A DNA stretch of 64,000 nt from NCBI GenBank assembly GCA_963377175.1, contig CAUJNA010003830.1, forward strand, positions 141,501 to 205,500, written 5' to 3'. The notes under the pieces are model-generated. The model made no database searches and had not been told where the DNA came from. It was given only the letters and a program-made list of their open reading frames with translations. This DNA comes from Effrenium voratum. Its lineage: Eukaryota; Sar; Dinophyceae; Suessiales; Symbiodiniaceae. This document shows, in pieces, positions 31,392-42,300 of this stretch (position 1 is its first letter; the number at the start of each line of letters is the position of its first letter). A program made the translations under genes and the position numbers.

Positions 31392-32165
31392 CACGAAAGG
31401 GGTACCCCCCCCGGGTGCTCTCACCTTATCTTTCTGAAAAACACGATAATTGTGTTGCTTTTAATTTTATCGAGATTATTTTGGATTCTAAAATCCGTCA
31501 CCAACCTTCTGAACAACGGGAATGAGATTTGGATGCCATGCGCATCGGATGTTGGTGTGAGCGGACGATGTCGAGATGTGGATGTGGTGCATGATGTGCA
31601 TGAGCAAGCTAAGAAAGCTCAGATTATTTTCCAGAAAAGTAGCTTTTATTTTTATTTTTATCGTCCACAAATTAAAGACCATCGTCGAGGTTGCAAAATA
31701 TGTCTGTTTTGGGAAGTGGGAGGTGTTGTGGAAAAGATTGTAAAATAATATCATGAAGTGCCCAGCAATATGAACCCGGGGTGTGTGCCACCGTCAGCTG
31801 CCCGCATCTCAGCTCAGGCTCTCGCCTGCATTGATCACGGAGGTCCAGTACTCGTTTGGTCCAGACAAAATCGCCTCGCTGTGGGTCAAAACCCATGAAA
31901 CCCCTGGTGAACCTCAAAATAGGTGGAAATCAAATGGATGTTCCTCCACCCCAAAATGGGATCGCCATAGGTTATGCCCCATGGCCACCTCGAAACCCGA
32001 AACGCGAAGGCCAACGCTCCCAGCGGCTTTGTGTTCGCACGTCGTTCAAAACACCAAGCACCAGGTTTCTGTGGGTTTTTGGCCATCTAGCAGGACAAAA
32101 ACTGAAACAAAAAGAGCTGCCAGCCTCAGTCATACCTCACCTTGCAGGGTCCGTTGGTCGAGAGG

Positions 32166-32277
32166 GCTGTGGGTCAAAAGTCGGCAAACCCCAAAATGGC
32201 TTGCCCTGGTAAATGGAAAACAAGACAAACACCTTCGGTCCACATCCTGGTGGTGAACAACTTGACCCAAACCCATG
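32166..32277. repeat. MITE family 4, distant copy
   Basis: Ends GCTGTGGGTCAAAA and TTGACCCAAACC are inverted; internal CCCTGGTAAATGGAAAAC and CCTGGTGGTGAAC recur in the copy at 54687-54785. Confidence 0.55.
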
Positions 32278-33557
32278 TTGAAGCGCCGAAGCAAAGCAAC
32301 CCTCCCGAGTGTTCGCCGAACGGACTGCATCGCTTACACCAAGCTTGACAATCCGCTGTCGAGATGGATCCCTCCCTCTACGCAGCTCAAAAACCGCCAA
32401 CAAGCCTGGTGCCCCTCCTCATAAACAAGGCGCAGCTGAATATTTCAAAAACTACACACATGCGAGCAGTTGACTGGAGGTTTGTGGGTGTATACTCCAG
32501 ATGGGTTTGTGTCAAAATAGGGGCAAAGGGACCCCAAAATCTGGGCTGTCTTTTGGAGCCCCTTCAAGCTAGACCACAAAAGAGTCCCCCCCCCTTGGGG
32601 GGGAACAACACACTCCCAAAAACAATGAGATGGCCTACTCAAAGTGTCCAACCCAGTCGGGGGGGGTTTCTTCAATTGCTTAACCCCCCTGGAAACAATA
32701 AACCTATTTCCAGCAGTGATAGATTCCCTTTGAAAACGACAGAGAAAGTAACAAACATCTTAAGCAAATGGAGGGTTTGGCCTCTCAACTTAAATCTGCG
32801 TCCTCCCCCCAAAAAAAGAAAATGAAATGGCCCACTCCGGCAGTGCCCGGCTGAATCGAGCTGCATCTTTGCAATGCAATTGGAGCCCAAAAAAGGTGCC
32901 TCTTAGATTTTTGTCCACCTAAACCAACGAAAACAATGAAACTGGGCCCCCACTTTTTTGTGGTTTCCGGACAATTCGTCGTGGTCAAAACCAGGCAAGC
33001 GTCACCTGGCCATTCTAGAGGTACCTGTCAACCAGCCTTGTCCGGAGATCCTTTTCGGACCGCCAAACATCCAGAAACAAAACGCGAATTTGAAAGCCCT
33101 AGAAATTGAGAACCACCCCATGTTCGTTCCAAAACTGGAGACTGCTTTTAGGGAAAGAAGGGAAGGGACCCCACCCGGCCTCGCCCTGCCACTGGACAGT
33201 AACCTGAATGGCACGACATTTGTGGGCTCCAATTCGTGCAGTACAAAGGGAAGCAACGGCAGCTTCAGCATTTGACACCCCCTTGGAACCAAACACTGGC
33301 TACAGATCAGATGTGGATGAACCCTTGACTTTCCCCGTTTATTCAGGGACTTCCCTTGAAAGAAAATCATCCCCACTCAACAGGGACGTGTTTATTTGGG
33401 TCTGTCTTAGTTTGGGAAGCGGACCCCCCAAAATGGTGTGTTTTCCTTTAAACCCATCAAACAAGGAGTACCAAGTCCAAGAGGGGCACGCCCCATTTGC
33501 ATGGGCGGGCGGGGTCAGAATTCGGGGGCCCTTTTGGCTTTTGTGGGTCCGCTTCAG

Positions 33558-33620
33558 GTGGCGCAGGTGGTGGGGCTGACCAAGGAACTGGCTCCTGGAA
33601 ACTTTGGCTCCGCTCTATAA
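33558..33620 (+). CDS. Plus-strand terminal exon, unknown protein
   Basis: After cttcag| the plus frame reads VAQVVGLTKELAPGNFGSAL and TAA (33618-33620), with third positions about two-thirds G or C. The minus frame over the same bases is poor. The peptide is a plausible C-terminus; the family is unknown. The upstream exon must lie at lower coordinates on the plus strand and was not identified; 30318-30490 is a candidate. Confidence 0.5.
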   Translation: MAQVVGLTKELAPGNFGSAL

Positions 33621-34921
33621 AAATATCAGGGGTTAACTTGCCAATCCAAACGGTATGGTAGCAAAGAACTAGCAAACAACTGACTGTTCTTGCAGGCCCC
33701 CTAGTAAACGTGAACAGAACCAACATAAATATAAACACGTGCCAACAACAGTGAGATGAATTCCATCAGCGACTACTAGTGGCTGCCTGTGAAACATGCA
33801 GACTAGTCCCTATGCCTTCTGCGAGTCGGCTCTAAACCAGTGTTTGATCTTTGGGAGACTGTCCATTTCACCTGTGGATTGCAACTCCGAAAACCGGTCC
33901 AGCCCGATACAACCAACCCACTTACTGTGGATGGACGAAATCCATTCGCACCAACCAAAAAGCCATGGTTGAAATCGTTTGATTGTTGGTATTTGCAGGG
34001 GAATCAAACCATTTTCCGAAACGGGGTGCGGGATTTCTTCCATCAACATACCAGTGGCTGCTTTTCAGCAAGTAAAGACCAGCCACGGTACTCTGCAAGT
34101 TTTGGGTGCTTTGCTACTCCACAAGTTGGAATGGATGAAACCCTAACAAGACTGGGATAACCCCCGCCTACCAACTGGTGCGCTTTGCAGATTCTGTGCC
34201 ACGGCCAAAAACCGTCCCCAGCTGAAACTCATCCAGCCCTGCGGTTTGCTTTGCTCTTGGGTGCTGGCGCCTCGCAAGCATAAAGGACCTGGTTGCTTTT
34301 TGGCTTGCCTTGACTTCGAGGGATGGGAACCAAAACGGCAATCTGTTTCTTAGTTTCATTGAAACAAAAAACAAAAACAAAAACAAAGGGTGTTTAATCT
34401 TGGCGGTTTCACGCCGTCCCCGTAGTTTTTCTTTTTTTTGGACTTAGTGGTTGGATGGTCGGTAGACTTTTCTCCGCAGGGGATCTGAAAACGGACAGCC
34501 CAGTTTTAACCGGACAGCCCCGGTTCAAAGGTAGAGCAAAGGTGTGTCGACAGCCCTTCTTGGAACTTCGAGGGGCATGCCGTTTGAGGGGTTGAAAAGT
34601 GGAGATCGGGCAAGTCAGAAGCAGACTCGGTCCGCCACAAGACTACAAGCCACCTACTTGCACCAGCTAGTGTGAAGACGACTTGTTCACAGTATCTTCT
34701 TGGTTCAGTTGCCCCGCCTTTCGGGACCCAGAATATCTCCGGCGATCACCTTGTGGCACCTTTGCTAAACATGGACACCAGCCTTCGAATTATAACCAGA
34801 CTCCCTGAAACAAATGCAAACAGGCAAAATTCCCCCGAAAGCCCGGGGAAAATCGTCCCAACTCCCTGCAACCCGCAGGTTCTTTCAGCTCCATTCGCCC
34901 AAAGCACCGCCCTTTGCACGC
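33621..34921. other. Stretch 33.6-34.9 kb
   Basis: Holds a MITE family 1 copy (33923-34051) and a partial MITE family 2 copy (about 34705-34775). No exon seen. Confidence 0.45.
33923..34051. repeat. MITE family 1, copy
   Basis: Left end TACTGTGGATGGACGAAATC; right end GGATTTCTTCCATCAACATA is a worn inverse. Internal GCCATGGTTGAAATCG and GGTATTTGCAGGGGAATCAA recur at 39380-39440. Confidence 0.7.
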
Positions 34922-34963
34922 CTGGGACATGAGCTCCGGGTCCAAGGATCGGAGTCCGTGCCT
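34922..34963 (-). CDS. Exon, unknown protein (RHGLRSLDPELMSQ)
   Basis: Fourteen codons between tcgag|AGG and CAG|gcgtgc (GC donor). RHGLRSLDPELMSQ; high third-position G/C; starts in phase 0, which fits the exon ending at 35920. The upstream frame (VAFE) is open too. Confidence 0.6.
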
Positions 34964-35919
34964 CTCGAATGCAACGAAACGGAATGAGCCAAGGACTCAG
35001 AGGGTGTTACCTCAGTTGTTCAGTGACGCGCGAAAAAAAAGGGAACCCTTTTGGCGGAAGACCATTTTTAATCGGGGAGCAGCCACCGAAAAAAAGGGGG
35101 AAAAAGGTGCCACTGAACAACTGAGTTACAGGAAAACCGGTTTATTCCCATGGGTGCAGCCTTTGAACTCCAAGAAAACCATCCAACCGATTTGGTGTCC
35201 GTTTTAAGGGAATCCCCAAAATCGGTTCATCCCCATCCCGGGTGCACCAGCAAGTAAACCAACACCCCAAATGGTCTCACCTCGAACAGGAACCAACCCT
35301 TGCCTTCATAAGGAACAACATTGTATACATATTATAATCTATGCACGTATGGGTCTGTCATAGGATTGGATTGGACGCCCCCAACACCTCAGTGGCCCAC
35401 CCGGAAATCAAAGGTTGAGCTTGTCAAACGTGGACAACATATATGGACCAAAACAAAGACACCAAAAGGTCAGATCAGGTCAACTTGCTTTGGGCAAGTA
35501 AGAAACTGGGATGGGTGATTCCTTTTTAGGTTAGACTCCCCCAAATAGGTGGGTTGTTCTTTTGGTGTCCTTTTGAGACCAGCCAAAACGGGCACCCTCA
35601 AAAACGACATACCCAAAAATCCAGGACCCAACAAGCACTTCACCTTACCCTCGGTTGGTTTGGCTTGGTTTGGTTGGGACCTTAGGTACCTTCTCCATTT
35701 GGTTTCAATGGGTGGTCGAATATCCATGACACAACAGCAATCACATGGTCTCAGTGTTTTATTTTGGTGAAGTACGAGCGTTTTGGGACCATTTGGAGTA
35801 TCATTGAGACATGTGTGTTAGCACAGTGAGTTCTGTCACCCAAACGTTAAACCCAACCATTTGTTTTGTAAAACGAGCAAGCGTAAAAGGGACGAATGGA
35901 AGATGCCAACAGCACTCAC

Positions 35920-36022
35920 CTGCAGCCATTGCACCGCGGAAGCCGGAGAACTCTCCTTGGCCAACCGCTTTCCTCTCGCTTCGGGCGACCCAGCCCGTAC
36001 CAAGTTTGTGAGTATGGCCCCG
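35920..36022 (-). CDS. Exon, unknown protein (GAILTNLVRAGSPEARGKRL)
   Basis: Between gcccag|C and CAG|gtgagt (a textbook GT donor) it reads GAILTNLVRAGSPEARGKRL, then AKESSPASAVQWLQ. It looks like a helical-repeat (ARM/HEAT-like) segment, which is an inference. It joins the exon at 36079-36181 in phase over a 56-base GC-AG intron. Confidence 0.7.
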
Positions 36023-36078
36023 CTGGGCATAGTGGTTTCCATAGCTAGGGGTGATCGTAGGCAGCGGGGTAGTCGAGC
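36023..36078 (-). other. 56-base GC-AG intron
   Basis: Begins gctcgacta and ends atgcccag; contains an in-frame stop, and removing it joins two coding-biased frames (TPASR to SGAIL). Far shorter than the other introns here. Confidence 0.55.
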
Positions 36079-36181
36079 CTTCGAGAGGCAGGGGTGTCCA
36101 AGACGCAGGACTGGTCGGATGGCGAGCCGACGAACTCGTTTTCGAGGAGGAGCCGACTTGAGACCCATTTCAGCGCCGAGC
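36079..36181 (-). CDS. Exon, unknown protein (LLLENEFVGSPSDQSCVLDT)
   Basis: Between ccagag|GC and CGAAG|gctcga (GC donor) it reads SALKWVSSRLLLENEFVGSP, then SDQSCVLDTPASR; about 79% G/C at third positions. Other frames are open but less biased. Confidence 0.65.
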
Positions 36182-36300
36182 CTCTGGTACCTCAAGTTGC
36201 GACCATTTGAAAATAGGGCACCGAAGTTCTCCAAAAAAGAACTAGATTTCGACATGGCTTGTTTTGTTGGTTGATCTCATCACGAAAAAAGAGAGAGCAC

Positions 36301-36384
36301 CAGTGCCCACTGCTGCACTGCATGAGATACCAGAATCGGGCCCCCCAGCAGCAAAAGCTCATAGAAGCTCTTGACGCAGTCCAC
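36301..36384 (-). CDS. Exon, unknown protein, hydrophobic (VDCVKSFYELLLLGGPILVS)
   Basis: Twenty-eight codons between ttgcag|GTG and CTG|gtgctc (GT donor). VDCVKSFYELLLLGGPILVS then HAVQQWAL could be a buried helix pair or a membrane segment. It ends in phase 0, one base out from the exon at 36181, so direct joining is not supported. Confidence 0.55.
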
Positions 36385-37129
36385 CTGCAAGGTTGTATGC
36401 ATCGATGTGGTCATCTCTCTGGGTGGCAAACAGGGAACAGTAAACATGTCCATTCCCTCAGTTGCCTTTTTGGGACCCAGCAACAAAAGGTGATCAGCTT
36501 TTGGGATACTTTCTGAATGTAGACCAAAATACCCAAACAAAAAAAAAAGGTTGAAATGCGGCTTTGGGCGACTGAGAGTTTGTAAGAACTCACACATCTG
36601 GAAAATACACACCCGCTGAAGACACCTCCCAACTTGTGGTGAATTGTAATAAGTCGCCACAGTCACCATTCCAAACTGGGTGTCAACTTGAGGGTAGGGA
36701 AAAAGCAAGCAATACCCCTTTCGGTTAGATATTGTGGAAGCCCTAAGGGGGATGGCTAGAGTCCCTTCGGGTTCCCTGCCATCTCGTGCCCAGACCTCGG
36801 GTTCTTGAAATCCACGGTGCGCGACGAGGTCCCAGACATTTCACTCCGAAAACAAAACCGATGGGGAACACACAAAAACAAAAAAAACAAACTCAAGCCG
36901 GAAGTTCACGGTCTGTCGGAAAACGGAGGTTAGGTCCTTACCACTCACCTCCTGAGTTCCTGGATTTGTTTTGTGGGTTTGGTTTATGTTGACTTTTCCT
37001 GGCCAATCCACTCAAACGGAAGTGAGGTTTTATTCTCAACCATTCCCCAAGGGTCATCCCCCGTCTTTCCAGCGTCCAAAGGAGTCAACGCACCTCAGAA
37101 AGGTACTAAGGGAACTTTGCTGGGTGGAA

Positions 37130-37250
37130 GATATGAAGAGCAGGTTGTTCGGCTCGGGTTCCGGGATCGGCTCGGAACACTCGGTCTCTTCAAGCCGCTG
37201 GCTTTCCTCGAGCCCAGCACTAACAATATCCTTTTCAAGAGCAGTTGGAA
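37130..37250. CDS. Exon-like segment, strand uncertain
   Basis: Plus reading: RYEEQVVRLGFRDRLGTLGL, then FKPLAFLEPSTNNILFKSSW. Minus reading: DIVSAGLEESQRLEETECSE, then PIPEPEPNNLLF. Both are open and biased; the minus one is acidic and proline-rich and would match the strand of the neighbours. Confidence 0.3.
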
Positions 37251-37274
37251 AGAGATATGGGGCAGTGGTTGCAA

Positions 37275-37386
37275 GAAGGTGAGGAGGCGTTTCTGAAGCA
37301 GGTACAGCCAAGGAGCTGAAAAAAACGCCTCCTCACCTTCTAACCGTTTCTCTTTCCTCTGAACCAAGGTGAGGAGGCGTTTCTCT
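37275..37386. repeat. Three copies of GGTGAGGAGGCGTTT, one inverted
   Basis: GAAGGTGAGGAGGCGTTTCT (about 37275-37294), its exact inverse AAACGCCTCCTCACCTTC (37323-37340), then CAAGGTGAGGAGGCGTTTCT (about 37365-37384). TTCTAACCG follows the second copy and recurs after the third. Confidence 0.85.
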
Positions 37387-37730
37387 TTTTCTAACCGTGG
37401 TTGAAACCAACCAGAGGCCCAAAGAGGCACGCATTTCTGGAGCAGTCGCCGATACAAGCCCCCCTTTTCAGTCTCAAGAAGGCGGGCGATGGAATTGGTT
37501 TCTGCCCGGGCCAAGTGGGGATGGTTTCTTGGGAATTACAGTTCCCAGACAATCCACGTACTTAATGTGTATGAACGTCTGTCCAATTTTTAGGGCAAAT
37601 GTGGGTGTATATTACCTACAGTAACATTGTCCGGGCTTGGATTCAAGTAGATGGCATGGTTTCGTTTGACCAAGCCCCACCTCTACCGGGAGAATGGCCT
37701 CTTGGTTTACCCAGCTTAATCCCACATTGG

Positions 37731-37810
37731 GGGACTGACTTAGTGGGTAACCTAGGTCACCAACAACTTACAAGTACGCCATGACCTAGGCTACCCACTA
37801 ACTCAGTCCC
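37731..37810. repeat. Foldback element with CCTAGGTCA arms
   Basis: GGGACTGACTTAGTGGGTAA with CCTAGGTCA on the left is mirrored by TGACCTAGG with CTACCCACTAACTCAGTCCC on the right, with a 20-base loop. A further CCCTAGGTCACCAA follows at 37836. Confidence 0.85.
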
Positions 37811-39027
37811 AGTGACCCGAGTAGTGACCCCTTACCCTAGGTCACCAATAACCGAGTACGTTGGGATCCCTGCGGATCCGCCAACGCAGCCCATGGCTCG
37901 CGCACTCCAGTCCTCGCGCGTCGTATCCTCCAATTGCTTAAGTACCCTGGCTAACAAAAAACGTATTTTCAGTCGTGATAGATTCCCTTTAACACCAGCG
38001 GAAAACAAACCATATTCTGAAACGCCACTAGACGTATTAGTATCTGCCCGCTTTCTTGGAGAACACCGAGTTCTGTGGGGATGCGGTTTAATGCGCCGCC
38101 TGCCAAAAGAGCGCTAACCACAGATGCATGTAAAAAGTAGCTTAGGGCCAGTCTGGATCCCAGCACAAGCGAATACAAGGGCTTGGGCTTGAATGCTTAG
38201 AAGAAAACAGTGGGATGCTTGAAAGCTAACAGAAGGCATGCTCGTGGCAGCAGAATGTGAGTTGTTCAAGGAAACCGTCGCATTACACACAAGTTATGGA
38301 AATCAAATATCAGCCCTTTGGCGTGTGAAGACGTATTCCCGTGGCTACCTGCCCTTGGTGGCAAGTGGGTGCTAGTTCCCCAAACAGTGGGGATGTTCTT
38401 TCCGCGTCCGTTTCAAAGGCCGCAACTTTAGAACCTCCTTAATCAAAACCCCTGGCAATGGTGACCCCGGCTGAAAGAATCAGCTGGATCAATTGGGGGA
38501 TGCACCTCCCTCAAAAGTGTTCCAGCTCCCTCTATGGGTTGCAAGTGCCTCGATCAAAAGCAAAGGCTCTGCTTAATCCTGGCTCAAGATCTCGCTTCTT
38601 GGAGTGGAATGGTCGGAAAAGAGTTGCTATTTCTGTGTTCACACTAAACTGGGTGCCTTTTGTTTTGCCTAGCCCCCAAAAAGGGAGGTTTTCCTTCTGG
38701 CTTCCCACCAACTCCAAAAAGAAACACCCAAATCAGCTTGCAAGCGGGTACAGTCCAGAATCTGCTCGGACGCATCCAAAATCAAACCGGTGGGTCCCAG
38801 TTGCCACTATAGTAGGTAACCAACATTTCTCCTCTTGGTTTTTCAAGGGTGGCAAGCTGTTGGCAACCTACTATACAGGGAAAAGGAAAAGAAACAGTAA
38901 ATCGGTGCAATTCCCTTCAGAAGCTTGGCCATGGGAAAAAAGCACCACCGGGGGCACCATTTTTCTCGTATATCGCACTCACTGAACTCACAGAGTGACT
39001 TCTTTTCTCCGCCCATCCCTCGCTTGC

Positions 39028-39062
39028 GTGGCCAGGCCCGCCGCGAGGCTCCCCGCGAGGCT
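39028..39062 (-). CDS. Short exon (SLAGSLAAGLA)
   Basis: Between gcggag|AGC and GCCAC|gcaagc (GC donor) it reads SLAGSLAAGLA with near-total G/C at third positions. An imperfect internal repeat (GCCTCGCGGGGA / GCCTCGCGGCGG). A MITE family 4 copy lies directly upstream of its acceptor. Confidence 0.45.
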
Positions 39063-39721
39063 CTCCGCAAACAAAATACCATGGGTCAAAATCCAATCGT
39101 ACCCCCAGTGGATATCCCAATCCCGACTAAATAGACCTAAATTCGGTGGTGCAAAATCGTACCCCCAATGGAAATCAACCAATCCAACCACTCAAACAGG
39201 TTCTAAAATTGGTGGTGCACCTACCCCAAAATGGTACCAATTGGTTTTGACCCACAGCCACATATGTGCTTCCGCAAGGCTTCGGCGGCTGATCCGTTGA
39301 TTCACATGTTGTTTTGGAAGGAACATCAAGCTCCTTAGCTCCTTGGCTCCCTGTGGACCTCTTAGGCATCACGAAATGGATAAAATGGTTGAAACCAGTT
39401 GCTTGCTGGTATTTGCGGTGGAAATCGAATCATTCCAGGGTTTCCTATATAGGTGGTTCAGGATTTCGTCCATCCACAGTATTAATGGTTGGTTGAGAGG
39501 GTAACTAAGCCCCCCCATCATAATTTTAATTATCCCTTGGCTGTAGGGGTTACCTTCCCCATTCTTTCCATGGATCCTTCTTTCTAGAAAACCTCCAGAA
39601 GCCAGGGAAACCAGCTGGTTTTGACATGAATGGTTGAAAAGAATGGACAAGGAATCAACCCCTAGATTGCTTCCAGTTGCTTTTCCGTCTGGAGAAAACA
39701 TGGAAAAACATGGAAACCCAG

Positions 39722-39770
<49 letters not shown>

Positions 39771-39896
39771 CTAAGTTATTATCTTTTTTTAAACGTAATT
39801 CCAGGTTTGTAAAATCGATTCACTTTAGACCCACGCACAAAAGCAACACAACAAAACACACATTATTCAAACGCTGCAAGGATTGCCTGGATCTAC
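39063..39896. other. Stretch 39.1-39.9 kb
   Basis: Family 4 copy, the right end of a MITE family 1 copy (GGATTTCGTCCATCCACAGT, ending 39482) and a TA tract (39721-39775). No exon. Confidence 0.5.
39080..39262. repeat. MITE family 4, enlarged copy
   Basis: ATGGGTCAAAATCCAATCGT on the left, TTTTGACCCACAGCCA on the right; the internal TCGTACCCCCAGTGGATATC block occurs twice, so it looks like one copy inserted into or fused with another. Confidence 0.7.
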
Positions 39897-39954
39897 CTCC
39901 CTCGTCCTGCAGCCACAAGATCTTCTTCCCGTCGCCCTGCAGCCTTCGCAGCAC
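39897..39954 (-). CDS. Exon, unknown protein (VLRRLQGDGKKILWLQDEG)
   Basis: Between ttcgag|GTG and GGAG|gtagat (GT donor) it reads VLRRLQGDGKKILWLQDEG; 17 of 19 third positions are G or C. A basic helix then hydrophobic stretch. No family recognised. Confidence 0.65.
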
Positions 39955-40465
39955 CTCGAAACGGAAAGAAGCGAAGACCAGTGTCGGGGTTTCAGTCCTT
40001 GTCCAGTCTTTTCAACCAAAAAAACAAAAACAAAACGATCGCTGTTTCCCCCGTCCAGTCTTTTCAACCATCATCTTCAAAACACCGATCGCTGTTTCCC
40101 CTGTCTAGTCAAGAGTTTCCGCAACTTTTCTTGGGGTTGAGTCCTTGAGCATTATATATGTTCAACCGTCAACAAAAAACACGATCGCATTTGTGTGATA
40201 GTTTCCTGAAACGAAGGATCCCTGAAGAATACTTCCATTATGCAGTTTCGCCGAAATAAAGATGAGACAATATGTCCAGGAATTGTTAAGAATATGATCA
40301 AGCAAATGGAAGAATGGGATGTTAGATGCAGTAAATTTGCCTGGGGCAAGTTAGCTTGTGGTTTTGGGGAAGGGGCTTGGCATTCTACGTTCCAGGCTGC
40401 AAAAGGGTGGGCAAGCCCCCCTCCAATACTGGCACAACTTGGACAATTTCATGATGGGGGTATGG

Positions 40466-40567
40466 TATGGGTCAGAATTAAACCACCAGGAACCGGACCG
40501 CAGGTTTTGGTCCATGTTTCTTACTAGGGTTCCAGTTGGGGTACCTATTTTTGACCCACAGCCATGG
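40466..40567. repeat. MITE family 4, short subtype
   Basis: TATGGGTCAGAATTAAACCA on the left, GTACCTATTTTTGACCCACA on the right; internal GGACCGCAGGTTTTGGTC. The same subtype is at 57884-57982. Confidence 0.7.
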
Positions 40568-40626
40568 CACCTACCTTCGAATTGAGGAGCGGGTTGGAAA
40601 GATCTCGACATTCGAGAACATCTCGC

Positions 40627-40654
40627 CTCCAGCGCATCAGAGAGGCGCGGGTAC
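40627..40654 (-). CDS. Possible micro-exon (YPRLSDALE)
   Basis: Between ttcgag|G and GAG|gcgaga (GC donor) it reads YPRLSDALE. Splice pattern is right; length gives little power. Confidence 0.35.
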
Positions 40655-40848
40655 CTCGAAGGAAACCAAAACACCGCCTTACTCAGAAATAACTCTAGGG
40701 GTTGATTCCCCATTCTTTCCAACCATCCTTCTTTCCTAAAATCGGCCGTTTTCCCTGGGTTTCCGGAGGTTTTCTGGAATGGTGCACCCAGAACCATGTA
40801 AAGAATTAGAAAGGCGGCCGCAGCATCTACCCGCGTTTTGATTGTGGC

Positions 40849-40943
40849 TCATGTGACCATCTTTTGGGATCTTTGCTAAACATGGAGTCCGACGTGGGAA
40901 AAGCAACAGGTTGTAAGGTCGATTCACTTTGGGCAACTGAGAT
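40849..40943. repeat. MITE family 2, copy
   Basis: CTCATGTGACCATCTTTTGG ... GATTCACTTTGGGCAACTGA. Internal order as in 16906-17020. Confidence 0.6.
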
Positions 40944-42064
40944 TGCATTCTTGGCAGGGTCAGTGTATGGTCCTGGTCGTCAAATTTGGTCCAACGAATG
41001 TACTCAGCTTGCTTTTAGTGAGACTGCGAGACAGTGAGACCCCTATCACTTCCAGGCTTAGCAAGGGCATCCACTGTTTTGTGAGAACCCTGTCTTGGTC
41101 CATGCGAATTGCAAGGAAGACGATGCAACTGATTAACTGATATGCCTGCATAAGCTTTATGACAAAATTGACCGCGTCATTTGCAATTATAGTTATCATG
41201 CAATAATTGGTCCATATGTGCATTTCTGTTATTTTGACGAACCACCAGCCCGCCGACACCAAAAGGAGCATCTTATATCACTGACAAGTGGCTCCGGAAA
41301 TCAGCACATCTACCGCGACCCAGGTATCAAGTCCAGGCACCACTTGTTGGAAAACAGAAAGACCGCCAGACTTATAGGACCATGGACAAATTATCTTCAG
41401 CAAGCAGGATGCATGAAGTTGCAATTTGGGGTAATAGTCGATGAAACGACTGCCTTAAACACAAATCGCGCGGGGGGGGAAATGGAGAAAGGCATCAGAA
41501 ATATGGCATGGCCACGCAGTCCATGCTTCGTTTCTGCAGAAATGTGAGGGGCCAGGGCTGAGGATTCTGGTTAACACAAGCCTGGTGTCTCCTCTTGAAA
41601 CGGCAACTCGGCATGCAGCACCCTCACTTGACTCAAACAACTTTGCCCATTCCCCTTTAGTTCTCAGTTGGCCCTTTTCGAACATCAAGGAGTATCTCCG
41701 TCCATCACCTTTTTGTGACCTTTGCTACACCTGGCGCCTTTCGCTCCGGCCAAGTCACTCCGAAGGCAAAGGCGCAAAGACCACCCGGGCCTGGCGGTCG
41801 AAAAACGTGGGGGGCGAGGCGCGGTGGGGTGAGGGGGCGGAGCAAAAAGGGGGGTTGGCGGCAAATGGGGCCGGAAAACAAAAGCTGGGTGGTTTTTCGG
41901 GTTTCCTCTGTTTTATTGCTTAGAATCTACCCCGGTGTTGTATCCCAAGCTAGAATCGCAATATGTTTAAGGTCCAATACATTGTTAAGAGATGTGAAAA
42001 CATGCATTTCTATTGGAATGGTAAGTGGTGGGTGCTGAATGCCTTTTCTGCCGTAATTATATTT

Positions 42065-42300
42065 CAGGGTGCGGGTCTTGGGTGCGGCGTTGGGTGCGGG
42101 TTCGGGTGTTGGGTGCGGGGTGTTGGGTGCGCTAGTGGGTGCGCTAGTGGGTGCGCTAGTGGGTGCGGTGTTGGTGATGGTGCGGGCGTTGGGTGCGCTG
42201 CAGCGGGCACGAGAGTTGAGTGTTGGGCGCAGGTGCGCTCGGCTTGTCCGATGTGCGCTGATTGCACGGGTGAGGGTCTTTGAGGGACGATCTCGGGCCG
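42065..42300. repeat. GGGTGCG minisatellite
   Basis: Units GTGGGTGCGCTA (three perfect at 42135-42170) and GGGTGCGGGT. Gives long glycine/valine/alanine frames on both strands that are not taken as genes. Confidence 0.8.

Larger units (their letters stand above)
28217..33557. other. Stretch 28.2-33.6 kb
   Basis: No firm exon. It holds a doubled CACCTTACGC motif (29072-29178), an open segment at 30318-30490, TA tracts, a GTCT/GTTT tract (31118-31201), an AAAC array (31333-31391) and a family 4 copy (32166-32277). A weak minus exon may lie at about 29700-29745 (AGLVPGEGP before gtgcgc). Confidence 0.4.
36385..39027. other. Stretch 36.4-39.0 kb
   Basis: Contains an open segment (37130-37250), the GTGAGGAGGCG hairpin repeat (37275-37386), a foldback element (37731-37810) and a possible minus exon near 37860-37925 that is open in all frames. 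Otherwise nothing seen. Confidence 0.4.

Noticed and set aside
31257..31748. Long plus open frame with NKQT repeats
   Set aside because: It is produced by the (AAAC)n microsatellite.
36280..36708. 142-residue minus open frame as a single exon
   Set aside because: Only the 28-codon part 36384-36301 has coding bias and splice ends; the rest contains a worn MITE family 2 copy.
40960..41547. Possible reverse-transcriptase or transposase remnant (frames on both strands)
   Set aside because: No catalytic motif could be recognised and codon use is not coding-like.
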